DNA of 64,000 nucleotides from a candidate division Zixibacteria bacterium SM23_81 (lineage in GTDB: Bacteria; SM23-81): positions 62,001-126,000 of the forward strand of contig LJUY01000001.1 of the NCBI GenBank assembly GCA_001304015.1. The letters are read 5' to 3'. Every line of letters begins with the position of its first letter. The stretch's first letter is position 1. Both the position numbers and the translations under genes were made by a program. The notes beneath the pieces were generated by a model. That model had not been told where the DNA came from, did not search any database, and saw only the letters and a program-made list of their open reading frames with translations. Shown one piece after another: positions 9,151 through 16,959 of the stretch.

Positions 9151-9881
9151 GTATGCTGAAAAAGGGGTTCTTTGTGGTGGTCTTTTGGACCCTTCTGTCT
9201 ATTGGGATTGTTGTGGCGATAGATCGGGCGGTTATGCCGTGGCTGGTGCAACAAAACCAGCAGATCCAGGTGCCCGACGTGGTGGAGCTAAGCTTGTTCG
9301 AAGCCGATTCCATCCTGGTCCACGCAGGGCTGACCATGATCGAGGCAGCTCCGGAGTACGATCCGTTGGTCCCTCCTGGATTAATATTATCTCAAAATCC
9401 AGAGGGAGGTAGCTTCGTAAAAGGTAAGGGAAGGTGGGTCCGGGTAGTGGCCAGCAAGGGGAGGGAGAAGGTCACGGTGCCTAACCTGCAAGGGGTTTCC
9501 CTGCGTCAAGCTCAGCTACTTCTTCAGAGATCAAGACTGGTATTGGGGCACATCTCCTGGATGTATACAGAAGACTTTCCCGAAAGAGTGGTCATCTCCA
9601 GTGCTCCCGGATATAGGGCAGAGGTGTTTCAGGGAGAGACCATCGATCTTCTGGTCAGTCAGGGTTCTGTACCACCCACGGCCATCGTGCCTCATTTCGT
9701 GGGCCAGAGCCTAGAGGGAGCCATTCTGCTAGCTCGGGATGCCGGTTTGAAAATTGGAAAGATCACCTATCTACCAGACGAGGATCTCTTGCCAGAGACC
9801 GTTCTCGAGCAGTCGATAAAGGCGGGACAAGAGGTGAGCCGCGACGCGGTCATCGACGTAGTAGTCAGCACCATCGAGTGA
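9135..9881 (+). CDS. Membrane-anchored PASTA-repeat protein
   Basis: The 248-residue protein has a short cytoplasmic N-terminus, one transmembrane helix (about residues 10-30) and three extracytoplasmic PASTA domains (about 45-110, 112-180 and 183-248). Each opens with a PDVV/VPNLQG/VPHFVG-type strand and contains LxxAxxLLxxAGL-like helices. PASTA domains bind peptidoglycan fragments in kinases and penicillin-binding proteins. Here neither a kinase nor a transpeptidase domain is present, so it may act as a cell-wall sensor or scaffold. The TTG start overlaps rsmB; an ATG at 9153 is an alternative. rseP follows 12 bases downstream. Confidence 0.85.
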   Translation: MDQVVSMLKKGFFVVVFWTLLSIGIVVAIDRAVMPWLVQQNQQIQVPDVVELSLFEADSILVHAGLTMIEAAPEYDPLVPPGLILSQNPEGGSFVKGKGRWVRVVASKGREKVTVPNLQGVSLRQAQLLLQRSRLVLGHISWMYTEDFPERVVISSAPGYRAEVFQGETIDLLVSQGSVPPTAIVPHFVGQSLEGAILLARDAGLKIGKITYLPDEDLLPETVLEQSIKAGQEVSRDAVIDVVVSTIE

Positions 9882-9893
9882 AAGAGAGCACAT

Positions 9894-11186
9894 ATGCTCA
9901 CAGTGATAGCCGCCATTTTCGTCCTGGGTGTGTTGATTTTCATCCATGAGCTGGGCCATTTCTTGGTGGCCAAGGGCACTGGCATCCGGGTGGAACGCTT
10001 TTCCCTCGGGTTGCCGCCTAAGATGATCGGCAAAAAGCTAGGCGAGACGGAATACCTTATCTCCTGGATTCCTTTGGGAGGATATGTGAGGATGGCGGGG
10101 GACAATCCCGAGGAGCCTCTCACCGGAGAGCCGTGGGAGTTTTTATCTCGTCCCCGGTGGCAGAGGATGATGGTCATCGTTGCCGGTCCAGTTATGAATT
10201 ACCTTTTCGCCTTTCTGCTGGTCTGGTGGATCCTGTTCTTCGGAGGCATCGCCACCCTTGATCCGGTCATCGACCAAGTGGTGGAGGGCTCGCTGGCGGA
10301 AAGATCGGGGCTTGTATCTCAAGATAAAATTACGACCCTGAGCGGCAGGCCGGTCACTTCCTGGGACGAGATCTTTGAGATTTTGCTCCGGGAGCAAGGC
10401 AAACCTGTCTCTGCTGAAGTAGAGCGTGATGGACAAGTCCAACAACTCCTCCTCGACCTGAGAGGTATTTCCCAGGAGGAAATCCGAGATTTTGGGATAA
10501 CGCCTCTGATGACGACGATGGTCGGTGATGTGGAAACTGGCGGTCCAGCCGAGCAAGCCGGGATTCGGTCCGGCGACATCATCCTCACAATCGACGATGT
10601 GCCCGTGAGCCGTTGGTCAGAGATGGTCGCTCTCATTCACAACAAGACGGATACCACAATCTCCGTTCAATGGCTGCGAGGAGCCGAGACACATAAGGCT
10701 CTCATCAAAACCAAGGTCTTCAAAATTCCGGACGAGCACGGCAAAATGAAGCCCACGGCCTTCATCGGCATCACCTCTCGGGTCACCTACAAGAACATCG
10801 GAATCCTCCGCTCGGCTCTGGAGAGCAGCAAATGGACTTTTGATGTCACCAAACAGATCGCATTTTTTGTCAAAGGCTTGGTCACTGGAGAAGTTTCCGC
10901 CAGAATGGTGGGCGGGCCCATATTCATCGCCCAAGTGGCGGGACAGAGTGTCAAGCAGGGTTTCGCCTCTCTGCTTTCTTTTATGGCTTTGTTGAGCGTC
11001 AACTTGGCCCTGCTCAACTTGCTACCCATCCCAATTTTGGATGGCGGACACCTGCTGATTCTATTGGTGGAAGCGGCCAAAAGGAGCTCACTGAGTACCA
11101 AGCAGAGAATGGTCATTCAGCAGCTGGGCCTCGTTTTGATTATCTTTATGGTTCTGTTTGTGATATTCAACGACGTGACCCGCTGA
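9894..11186 (+). CDS. rseP: RIP metalloprotease RseP (site-2 protease)
   Basis: This intramembrane zinc protease cleaves transmembrane anti-sigma factors or signal-peptide remnants. The HELGHF zinc-binding motif lies in the first transmembrane helix near residue 18. Two PDZ-like regions occupy about residues 115-285, and the second catalytic motif NLLPIPILDGGHLL is near residue 370, followed by a final membrane helix. At 430 residues it has the normal length. It often sits in envelope operons near dxr or bamA; here it follows the PASTA protein. A new promoter begins after its stop. Confidence 0.95.
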   Translation: MLTVIAAIFVLGVLIFIHELGHFLVAKGTGIRVERFSLGLPPKMIGKKLGETEYLISWIPLGGYVRMAGDNPEEPLTGEPWEFLSRPRWQRMMVIVAGPVMNYLFAFLLVWWILFFGGIATLDPVIDQVVEGSLAERSGLVSQDKITTLSGRPVTSWDEIFEILLREQGKPVSAEVERDGQVQQLLLDLRGISQEEIRDFGITPLMTTMVGDVETGGPAEQAGIRSGDIILTIDDVPVSRWSEMVALIHNKTDTTISVQWLRGAETHKALIKTKVFKIPDEHGKMKPTAFIGITSRVTYKNIGILRSALESSKWTFDVTKQIAFFVKGLVTGEVSARMVGGPIFIAQVAGQSVKQGFASLLSFMALLSVNLALLNLLPIPILDGGHLLILLVEAAKRSSLSTKQRMVIQQLGLVLIIFMVLFVIFNDVTR

Positions 11187-11202
11187 TCTTTCCAAAAAGA
11201 GT

Positions 11203-11231
11203 TTGACAAATACCACTTGAGAGCGTATTAT
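11203..11231 (+). promoter_or_regulatory. Sigma-70-type promoter for the aminotransferase gene
   Basis: A perfect -35 box TTGACA (11203-11208) is followed after 17 bases by TATTAT (11226-11231). It lies in the 103-base gap between rseP and the aminotransferase and predicts a leader of about 50 bases, with GGGAGG just before the start codon. Confidence 0.8.
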
Positions 11232-11289
11232 GTGAATTCCACGGAAAAAACGAGAGCAGAAGGCTGTTGAATTTGGGAGGTTAGAGACT

Positions 11290-12453
11290 ATGAAATTGGC
11301 AAATCGTATGGGCAAGTTAGGCACAGAAACCGCCTTTGTGGTTTTGGCCAAGGCAAAAGCTTTAGAGGCTCAGGGCAAAGATGTGATCCACCTGGAGATT
11401 GGCGAGCCGGACTTCGACACTCCAAAGAACATTCGAGAAGCGGCCAAACGGGCTCTGGACGAGGGGTACACCCATTACGGACCTTCAGCAGGTTTCCCCG
11501 CCTTCCGTGAGGTGATCGCACAGGAGATCTCCAAAAGGTGGGGAGTATCTGTGACGCCGGAGCAGGTGGTGGTTACTCCAGGAGCTAAACCCATCATGTT
11601 CTTCGCTATATTGGCACTGATCAACTCCGGCGATGAGGTCATCTACCCTAATCCCGGTTTTCCCATCTACGAGTCGGTGATAAACTTAGTGGGTGCCAAT
11701 CCCGTTCCCATTCTCCTTCGGGAGGAAAACGATTTCGAGATGGACATCCAGGAGCTCAGGGACAAAATCACCTCTAAAACCCGTATGCTGATTATCAACT
11801 CGCCTGGAAATCCCACAGGGAGTGTATTGAGCAAGACGAACGTGGAGGCCATCGCCGAGATAATCCGAGGCAAAGAGATCATGGTGCTCAGCGATGAGGT
11901 TTATCACCGCATCCTCTATGAGGGAGAGCATCACAGTATCTTCTCTGTGCCGGGCATGCAGGAACAGACCATTCTCCTAAACGGTTTCTCCAAAACCTAT
12001 GCGATGACCGGTTGGAGATTAGGATTTGGGGTGATGAGAGAGGACCTGGCCCAGAAGATCGCCCAACTGATGACCAATAGCAACTCTTGTACCAGCAGTT
12101 TCACTCAGATGGCGGGTATAGAAGCCCTCCAGGGACCGCAGGATGAGGTCGACAGGATGGTGGCAGAATTTCGTCGTCGTCGCCAGGTTATCGTTGAGGG
12201 ACTTAACGCCATCGATGGCATCTCCTGCAAGAAACCCAAAGGCGCTTTTTATGTCTTCCCGAATGTCAAGGAGATCGGTTGGAACTGTGGTAAATTGGCC
12301 GACTACTTTCTCGAGAAAGCCGGGGTGGCGGTGCTATCTGGCCTCTCCTTCGGCCAATTTGGAGACGGCTACCTGAGGCTTTCCTATGCCAACTCAGTGG
12401 AGAACATCCAAAAAAGCCTGGAACGGATTCGGGATGCCATCGCGGCCATCTAA
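11290..12453 (+). CDS. Class I/II pyridoxal-phosphate aminotransferase (aspartate aminotransferase family)
   Basis: This cytoplasmic fold-type I PLP enzyme has 387 residues. Family features are EIGEPDFDTPKNI near residue 34, the PGAK cofactor loop near residue 97, NSPGNPTG near residue 165, LSDEVYHRILYEG near residue 198, and the Schiff-base lysine in LNGFSKTYAMTGWRLG near residue 234, with the C-terminal arginine in YLRLSYAN. The sequence fits the subgroup Ib aspartate aminotransferases, which can also act on other amino acids, so the exact substrate is not fixed. It has its own promoter and a hairpin terminator downstream, so it appears monocistronic. Confidence 0.88.
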   Translation: MKLANRMGKLGTETAFVVLAKAKALEAQGKDVIHLEIGEPDFDTPKNIREAAKRALDEGYTHYGPSAGFPAFREVIAQEISKRWGVSVTPEQVVVTPGAKPIMFFAILALINSGDEVIYPNPGFPIYESVINLVGANPVPILLREENDFEMDIQELRDKITSKTRMLIINSPGNPTGSVLSKTNVEAIAEIIRGKEIMVLSDEVYHRILYEGEHHSIFSVPGMQEQTILLNGFSKTYAMTGWRLGFGVMREDLAQKIAQLMTNSNSCTSSFTQMAGIEALQGPQDEVDRMVAEFRRRRQVIVEGLNAIDGISCKKPKGAFYVFPNVKEIGWNCGKLADYFLEKAGVAVLSGLSFGQFGDGYLRLSYANSVENIQKSLERIRDAIAAI

Positions 12454-12491
12454 TTGAAGAGGATGGCCAGAAGAGAAAAGCCGGATATAAC

Positions 12492-12519
12492 AGAGGGCGG
12501 CTCACGGGGCCGCTCTTTT
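12492..12519 (+). terminator. Rho-independent terminator after the aminotransferase gene
   Basis: A 10-bp stem with two G-U pairs (12492-12501 against 12509-12518), a seven-base loop and a short T run follow the aminotransferase stop by about 40 bases. The T tract is only four bases long, so termination may be partial. Confidence 0.6.
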
Positions 12520-12544
12520 GTGTATCAAAAGTGGGGGGAATTCG

Positions 12545-14878
12545 ATGGGGGGCAGTTTCGCGAATGACCTGATCATCGCCACAGAGAGCGGAAAGAGCCG
12601 GGAGTATGTGTATACCAACAAAGTGGCGGCCCATTTCAGCGGAGAGACGCGTTCTGGTCCCACCAGAAGCTACCATGGCCTGTGTGTGCGCATGCAAAAG
12701 CTCTTGGAAGATTGGAGGTTTCAACTTGGGGGCGTCGAGTGTAAACCCGAGGAAACCACCCAAGTACTCGCCTATCCACACCGTCTGGTCAGGATCTTTG
12801 AGCATCCTCCAGCCCGCGAGCACATATGCCTTCTGGATCGATGGAACGTTCTCGTAGTGGACTTGATGGCAAAGGACATGGACATAGGCGCCTTGTGGCC
12901 CCTGGTGGATATACGGCCTGTGCGTTTGGCTGTGAAGCCAGTTTATCAAGTAGCTTGGCAGCCCCATAACAACCTCTTATTGATTCGAGGCACTTGTGGA
13001 AGCAAAACCTCCTCTGGAAACTTCGTCTGGCTGGGAGTGACCTGCAGCGCACCTATGGATTTTTCTCCCCAGCAGCGTTATCTGCCCACCGTATATGTTC
13101 GCGGACAGCAGCGGGAAGTGATGGGGAGGGGCACTCCTTTTGTTCCCGGACTGCTACGCTTTCGTCCGGAGAGGGGTAGAGCCCGCTTTCTGTTCATCGC
13201 TGGCCGCAGCCAGCGAGAGGTGGCCACCACGGCAAGGGTCGTTTTGGACTCCGCAACCATACAAGTACACCGTAAAAAAGAGCGATTGGAGAGGCTTATA
13301 TCAAAAGCCTCTGTGAAGAGCCAGGATCTTCGCCTTAACGCCGCGCTGGCCTGGGCCCAGATATCCCTTGATGCCTTGTTGATGTGCCAGGAGGAACCAG
13401 GGATCTACGCCGGTCTGCCCTGGTTCGCAAACTACTGGGGGCGAGACACGGCCATTTCCCTACCGGGGGCCACCTGGGTTACCGGACAGTTCTCCTGGGC
13501 AAAAAAGATATTGGCAACCCTGGCTCGCCATCAAGATAGACGAGTCACTTCAAGGACCTATGGGAGAATTCCCAATATCCTGGAGCCCGACATCAAATTG
13601 TACAACACAGCCGATGGAACTCTCTGGTTCATACGCCAGGCGGAAGAATACGTTCGTTATTCTGGAGATGTAAGGACGATCCGGAATTTTTTTCCCGCTG
13701 TAAAAAGAGCTATTCGAGGGGAGCTCTCTTTGAGGACCGATCAAAATGGGCTGGTGGTTCACGGGCCGGCTGAGACCTGGATGGATGCTGGGGGAGAGGA
13801 CCATCCCGTCACGCCCAGGGACAATCGGGCGATAGAAATTCAGGCTCTCTGGTATGCGGCCCTTCTCTCTGGGGCACAGTTGGCCCTTTTGGTAAACCAG
13901 CCATCTCTCTCTGCGGAATGGACTCGTCTTTCTAAAGGAGTGCACAAAGCCATTATCGAACGCTTTTGGAATCCTAAGGGCCAATATCTCTATGACCATA
14001 TCAATCTCGATGGCAGCCCCGACGAGCAAATCCGTCCCAACCAGCTATTGGCCTTGACCGCCCCCCTCTATCCCCTTCTCTCCTGGGATCAGGAAAAGTC
14101 TATCTTAGATTTTATGCTGAGTCACTTGGTGTATTCTCATGGAGTGGCGTCTCTGGCTCCCGGAGATCCTCAATTCCGCCCTCGCCATCTGGGTTATGGC
14201 CGATATCACTTTGACCAGGCGTACCACAACGGAGACGTCTGGCTCTGGCTCACCGGACCTATGGTCACCGCGCTGGTGAGGCATGGCCGAAGAGAGATGG
14301 CACACATCCTCACCGAGACGCTAACCAATCACATTTTAGATAGGGGCGCTGTGGGCACTCTTGGGGAACTCTTCAATGCCTCTCCCACCAGAGAGAACGA
14401 CAATGAGGCAGGCACCTTCACCCAGGCCTGGAGCCTGGCCGAATATATCCGGGTCGTCTACCAAGATTACTTGGGCGTGAAGCCAAACGTGCCAAAGAAA
14501 GAGGTTGTCATCGAGCCATCAGTGCCGGCTCAATGGGGTGATGTGGATTTTCAATTTGTCGTATCCCGAGGGCGTGTGGAAGCTCAATACCGGTTTTCCG
14601 CAGGATCCCAGACATACATCTTTCAGCCAAAAGACCTCATTCAACCACTGCGAATCCGTCTACGAATTCATCTGCCCGGTGGAGTGCTCCTCACTCTTAT
14701 CCACCCCCTGAGATCTGACCGAAAGATAGAGATACAGGTGGTCTCTCATGGCCAAGGCTGGCTCGTCAGGGCGGACGGAAGGAGGGTGAATGGTCATTTC
14801 CAAAAGACAGACTTCGATGTCGGTAGGGAACAGAAAATCACCTTCAAGAAACCGCCCGTGTCGCGTAGCAGGATATAA
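12545..14878 (+). CDS. Glycogen debranching enzyme (amylo-alpha-1,6-glucosidase type)
   Basis: The 777-residue protein combines an N-terminal GDE-N beta-sandwich domain (about residues 10-235) with a GH133-like (alpha/alpha)6 catalytic domain (about 290-680). Recognisable segments are LPWFANYWGRDTAISLPG, ETWMDAGGEDHPVTPRDNRAIE, SPDEQIRPNQLLA and the GELFNAS/ENDNEAGTFTQAWSLAE stretch, which holds likely acidic catalytic residues. About 100 extra C-terminal residues form a predicted beta-rich tail. It would remove alpha-1,6 branches during glycogen breakdown. The ATG is chosen over a GTG at 12518 because GTGGGGGG precedes it and the GTG lies in the upstream terminator. No other glycogen gene is adjacent. 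Confidence 0.88.
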   Translation: MGGSFANDLIIATESGKSREYVYTNKVAAHFSGETRSGPTRSYHGLCVRMQKLLEDWRFQLGGVECKPEETTQVLAYPHRLVRIFEHPPAREHICLLDRWNVLVVDLMAKDMDIGALWPLVDIRPVRLAVKPVYQVAWQPHNNLLLIRGTCGSKTSSGNFVWLGVTCSAPMDFSPQQRYLPTVYVRGQQREVMGRGTPFVPGLLRFRPERGRARFLFIAGRSQREVATTARVVLDSATIQVHRKKERLERLISKASVKSQDLRLNAALAWAQISLDALLMCQEEPGIYAGLPWFANYWGRDTAISLPGATWVTGQFSWAKKILATLARHQDRRVTSRTYGRIPNILEPDIKLYNTADGTLWFIRQAEEYVRYSGDVRTIRNFFPAVKRAIRGELSLRTDQNGLVVHGPAETWMDAGGEDHPVTPRDNRAIEIQALWYAALLSGAQLALLVNQPSLSAEWTRLSKGVHKAIIERFWNPKGQYLYDHINLDGSPDEQIRPNQLLALTAPLYPLLSWDQEKSILDFMLSHLVYSHGVASLAPGDPQFRPRHLGYGRYHFDQAYHNGDVWLWLTGPMVTALVRHGRREMAHILTETLTNHILDRGAVGTLGELFNASPTRENDNEAGTFTQAWSLAEYIRVVYQDYLGVKPNVPKKEVVIEPSVPAQWGDVDFQFVVSRGRVEAQYRFSAGSQTYIFQPKDLIQPLRIRLRIHLPGGVLLTLIHPLRSDRKIEIQVVSHGQGWLVRADGRRVNGHFQKTDFDVGREQKITFKKPPVSRSRI

Positions 14879-14959
14879 AACAATGCGTTGTATGCAATGT
14901 AAAGAGCTTCGGCATGTCTGGAGCCCATTAATCTCGCCGGTTCGAAAGAGGTGAAGCGT

Positions 14960-16654
14960 ATGAGATACTCCATGCCCTGGGGGATGTCTGCTGTTCTTTT
15001 CCTGTTGATGGGGATATGGTCGCTTTCATTTCTCAATTGCGGCCCCAAAGTACGCGTCCCCCGTCCGATAAAGCCAAAGGTGGAGCCTACCATTCGGGTA
15101 GGTATTCTCCAGAATAGTGACCAGATCTCCTTCCGCTGCCCCCTTGGATTTCGAGTAATCGATGATCAGGGTGCCGCTATCCTCTCCTCGGGCACCTCAG
15201 GGGGCAAATGGTCCGTGAGGGTGAAATTCGGTCAGCCCGCCGAGATGGTCTATAGAATTGGGCTATACGCGGGAGGGGATATGGCAACAGCCCTACGCCG
15301 TGTCGACGAGGTGAGCGCTCTGGGCCAACAGCCCAAAATCATTCAGGTGGGTCAGGAATTGCTTCTGGGGACCCGCGTGCTCAACGATAACCGAAAATAC
15401 TGGCTCACCATCGGACCATATGCCACCAAGGAGGAAGCTACGGCACATAGAGAAAACCTTCCTTCAGAGGCAGCGGGTTCGATCATCACGGAGATTTCCT
15501 CTCCACCCCTAGGAGTGTTAGACCTGGTGGACCCCGCGGGTCGAGTGGCCTTCTCTTCAGGAGAGCCCTTCGTTTTGGAGCTCAACGACCCAGAGGAGGG
15601 ATTGTTTACCCTCTTCGAAATACCTGTTGGTCGGGGTTTCTGGTGGGAGCGCCAGGAGGATCGATCGTATCGCGGTAAGATGGAGTTTCGTATGGGCAAC
15701 GATGGCAAGATGTTGGTGGTCAACGAGCTCGATTTAGAGGATTATCTTAAGGGCGTTCTACCTTCAGAGATGAATCCAGGTTTTCCCTCGGCGGCGCTGC
15801 GAGCCCAGGCCATCGCCGCAAGAAGTTATACTATTGCCAAACTGGGCATACAGCATCCCCTGGATCCCTTCGACCTCTGCGCCAATGTGCATTGTCAGGC
15901 TTACTCTGGCACCACAAAAGAGCATCCCACCACCAGCCAAGCTGTGGAGGAGACCAGAGGCCATGTGCTGTTGTACCAAGGTGAGGTGTGTGCGACGGTG
16001 TACAGCGCCGTATGTGGAGGACACACGGAGAACACCGAAAATGTGTGGGGCGGACAACCCCAGGCCTATCTTGTGGGCGTGCCCGATGCCTCGCCCGAGG
16101 AGAGCGCAACTTTGCCAAAGAATTTGAGCTCCAATGAGGAAGCCGTGAGAAGGTGGGTCACCAGCACACCGCCCGTTTTCTGCAACCACCTGTCTGAAGA
16201 AACTCCCTCAGCCTTACACTATGCCCGCAAGCACTTCCGTTGGAGTGTGAACTATTCTCGCCAGGAACTGGAGGAGATTCTGGCTCAGAAGACGAGGGAA
16301 AAAATCGGAAATCTGCTGGATATCATCCCCATCAGCAGGGGTCCTTCGGGGAGACTCATCAAAGTGAAAATTGTAGGCGATGCCGGCCATTTTATGGTGG
16401 AACAGGAGCTGAACATTCGTCGAGCCCTATCCCCGTCTCACCTGCGAAGCGCCTGTTTCGTGGTGGACAGAGAGATGGGATTCGATGGACTCCCCACTAC
16501 CTTTGTCTTTCGAGGCGCCGGTTGGGGCCATGGAGTGGGAATGTGCCAGTGTGGGGCGGCGGGTATGGCATTCCGTGGTATGGACCATCGGCAAATCCTT
16601 TCTCACTATTTTCAGGGCACCGAGGTGGCCAAAATATACGGCGTTCTCTTTTAG
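14960..16654 (+). CDS. SpoIID/LytB-domain lipoprotein with a SPOR-like segment
   Basis: The 564-residue protein begins with a lipoprotein signal ending in LSFLNC, so it is probably a membrane-anchored envelope protein. A SPOR-like segment (YWLTIGPYATKEEA, about residues 150-185) may bind denuded glycan. The C-terminal half (about 255-560) is a SpoIID/LytB domain with the family motifs LEDYLKGVLPSEM, ALRAQAIAARSY, HCQAYSG and the final GAGWGHGVGMCQCGAAGMA. SpoIID of sporulating bacteria is a lytic transglycosylase; homologues also occur in non-sporulating Gram-negatives. ATG is chosen over a GTG nine bases upstream because AGAGGTGAAG precedes it. Confidence 0.87.
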   Translation: MRYSMPWGMSAVLFLLMGIWSLSFLNCGPKVRVPRPIKPKVEPTIRVGILQNSDQISFRCPLGFRVIDDQGAAILSSGTSGGKWSVRVKFGQPAEMVYRIGLYAGGDMATALRRVDEVSALGQQPKIIQVGQELLLGTRVLNDNRKYWLTIGPYATKEEATAHRENLPSEAAGSIITEISSPPLGVLDLVDPAGRVAFSSGEPFVLELNDPEEGLFTLFEIPVGRGFWWERQEDRSYRGKMEFRMGNDGKMLVVNELDLEDYLKGVLPSEMNPGFPSAALRAQAIAARSYTIAKLGIQHPLDPFDLCANVHCQAYSGTTKEHPTTSQAVEETRGHVLLYQGEVCATVYSAVCGGHTENTENVWGGQPQAYLVGVPDASPEESATLPKNLSSNEEAVRRWVTSTPPVFCNHLSEETPSALHYARKHFRWSVNYSRQELEEILAQKTREKIGNLLDIIPISRGPSGRLIKVKIVGDAGHFMVEQELNIRRALSPSHLRSACFVVDREMGFDGLPTTFVFRGAGWGHGVGMCQCGAAGMAFRGMDHRQILSHYFQGTEVAKIYGVLF

Positions 16655-16680
16655 GAAACACTTTCCTCAGGTATTTTTTG

Positions 16681-16709
16681 TTGACAAGCTCTCTTTTGTT
16701 TGCTAATTT
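16681..16709 (+). promoter_or_regulatory. Extended -10 promoter for the zinc-ribbon/radical SAM genes
   Basis: TTGACA (16681-16686) is separated by 17 bases from TAATTT (16704-16709), which carries an upstream TG (16701-16702). Transcription should begin near 16716 and give a leader of about 50 bases before the zinc-ribbon gene. Confidence 0.75.
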
Positions 16710-16764
16710 GAGAGAGGGCCTTTCATCTTTTTCAGTTATCTCATACACACAAGTGGAGGATGTC

Positions 16765-16959
16765 ATGGCCAAGGATCACAGTTTCGCTGCCAAAGTAGCC
16801 CGCAGCACATCCAAAGGGCAGAGAAACTGTCCCGTGTGCGGCGGGCCCATTCAGACTATCAGATTGGTGACCTCAGAGATCTCTCCCCGTAATGCTTACA
16901 GGTTCAACCAAAAGATGGTAAATGTCTGCAAATGCAACAGCAAGGAGATTTACGGATAG
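16765..16959 (+). CDS. Small zinc-ribbon-like protein, 64 residues
   Basis: The product begins MAKDHSFAAKVARS and contains a CPVCGG knuckle near residue 22 and a second cysteine pair (VCKCN) near residue 56, spaced like a zinc ribbon. A TSEISPRNAYRFNQ segment joins them. It has a strong GTGGAGGA Shine-Dalgarno site and an extended -10 promoter. Its last 28 bases overlap the radical SAM gene, so the two are probably translationally coupled. No named family is recognised. A nucleic-acid-binding or metal-binding accessory role is plausible but unproven. Confidence 0.75.
   Translation: MAKDHSFAAKVARSTSKGQRNCPVCGGPIQTIRLVTSEISPRNAYRFNQKMVNVCKCNSKEIYG

Noticed and set aside
16240-16764. Long + strand frame leading into the zinc-ribbon gene
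   Set aside because: It runs out of frame through the SpoIID gene and its promoter. The real gene starts at ATG 16765 with a good ribosome binding site.
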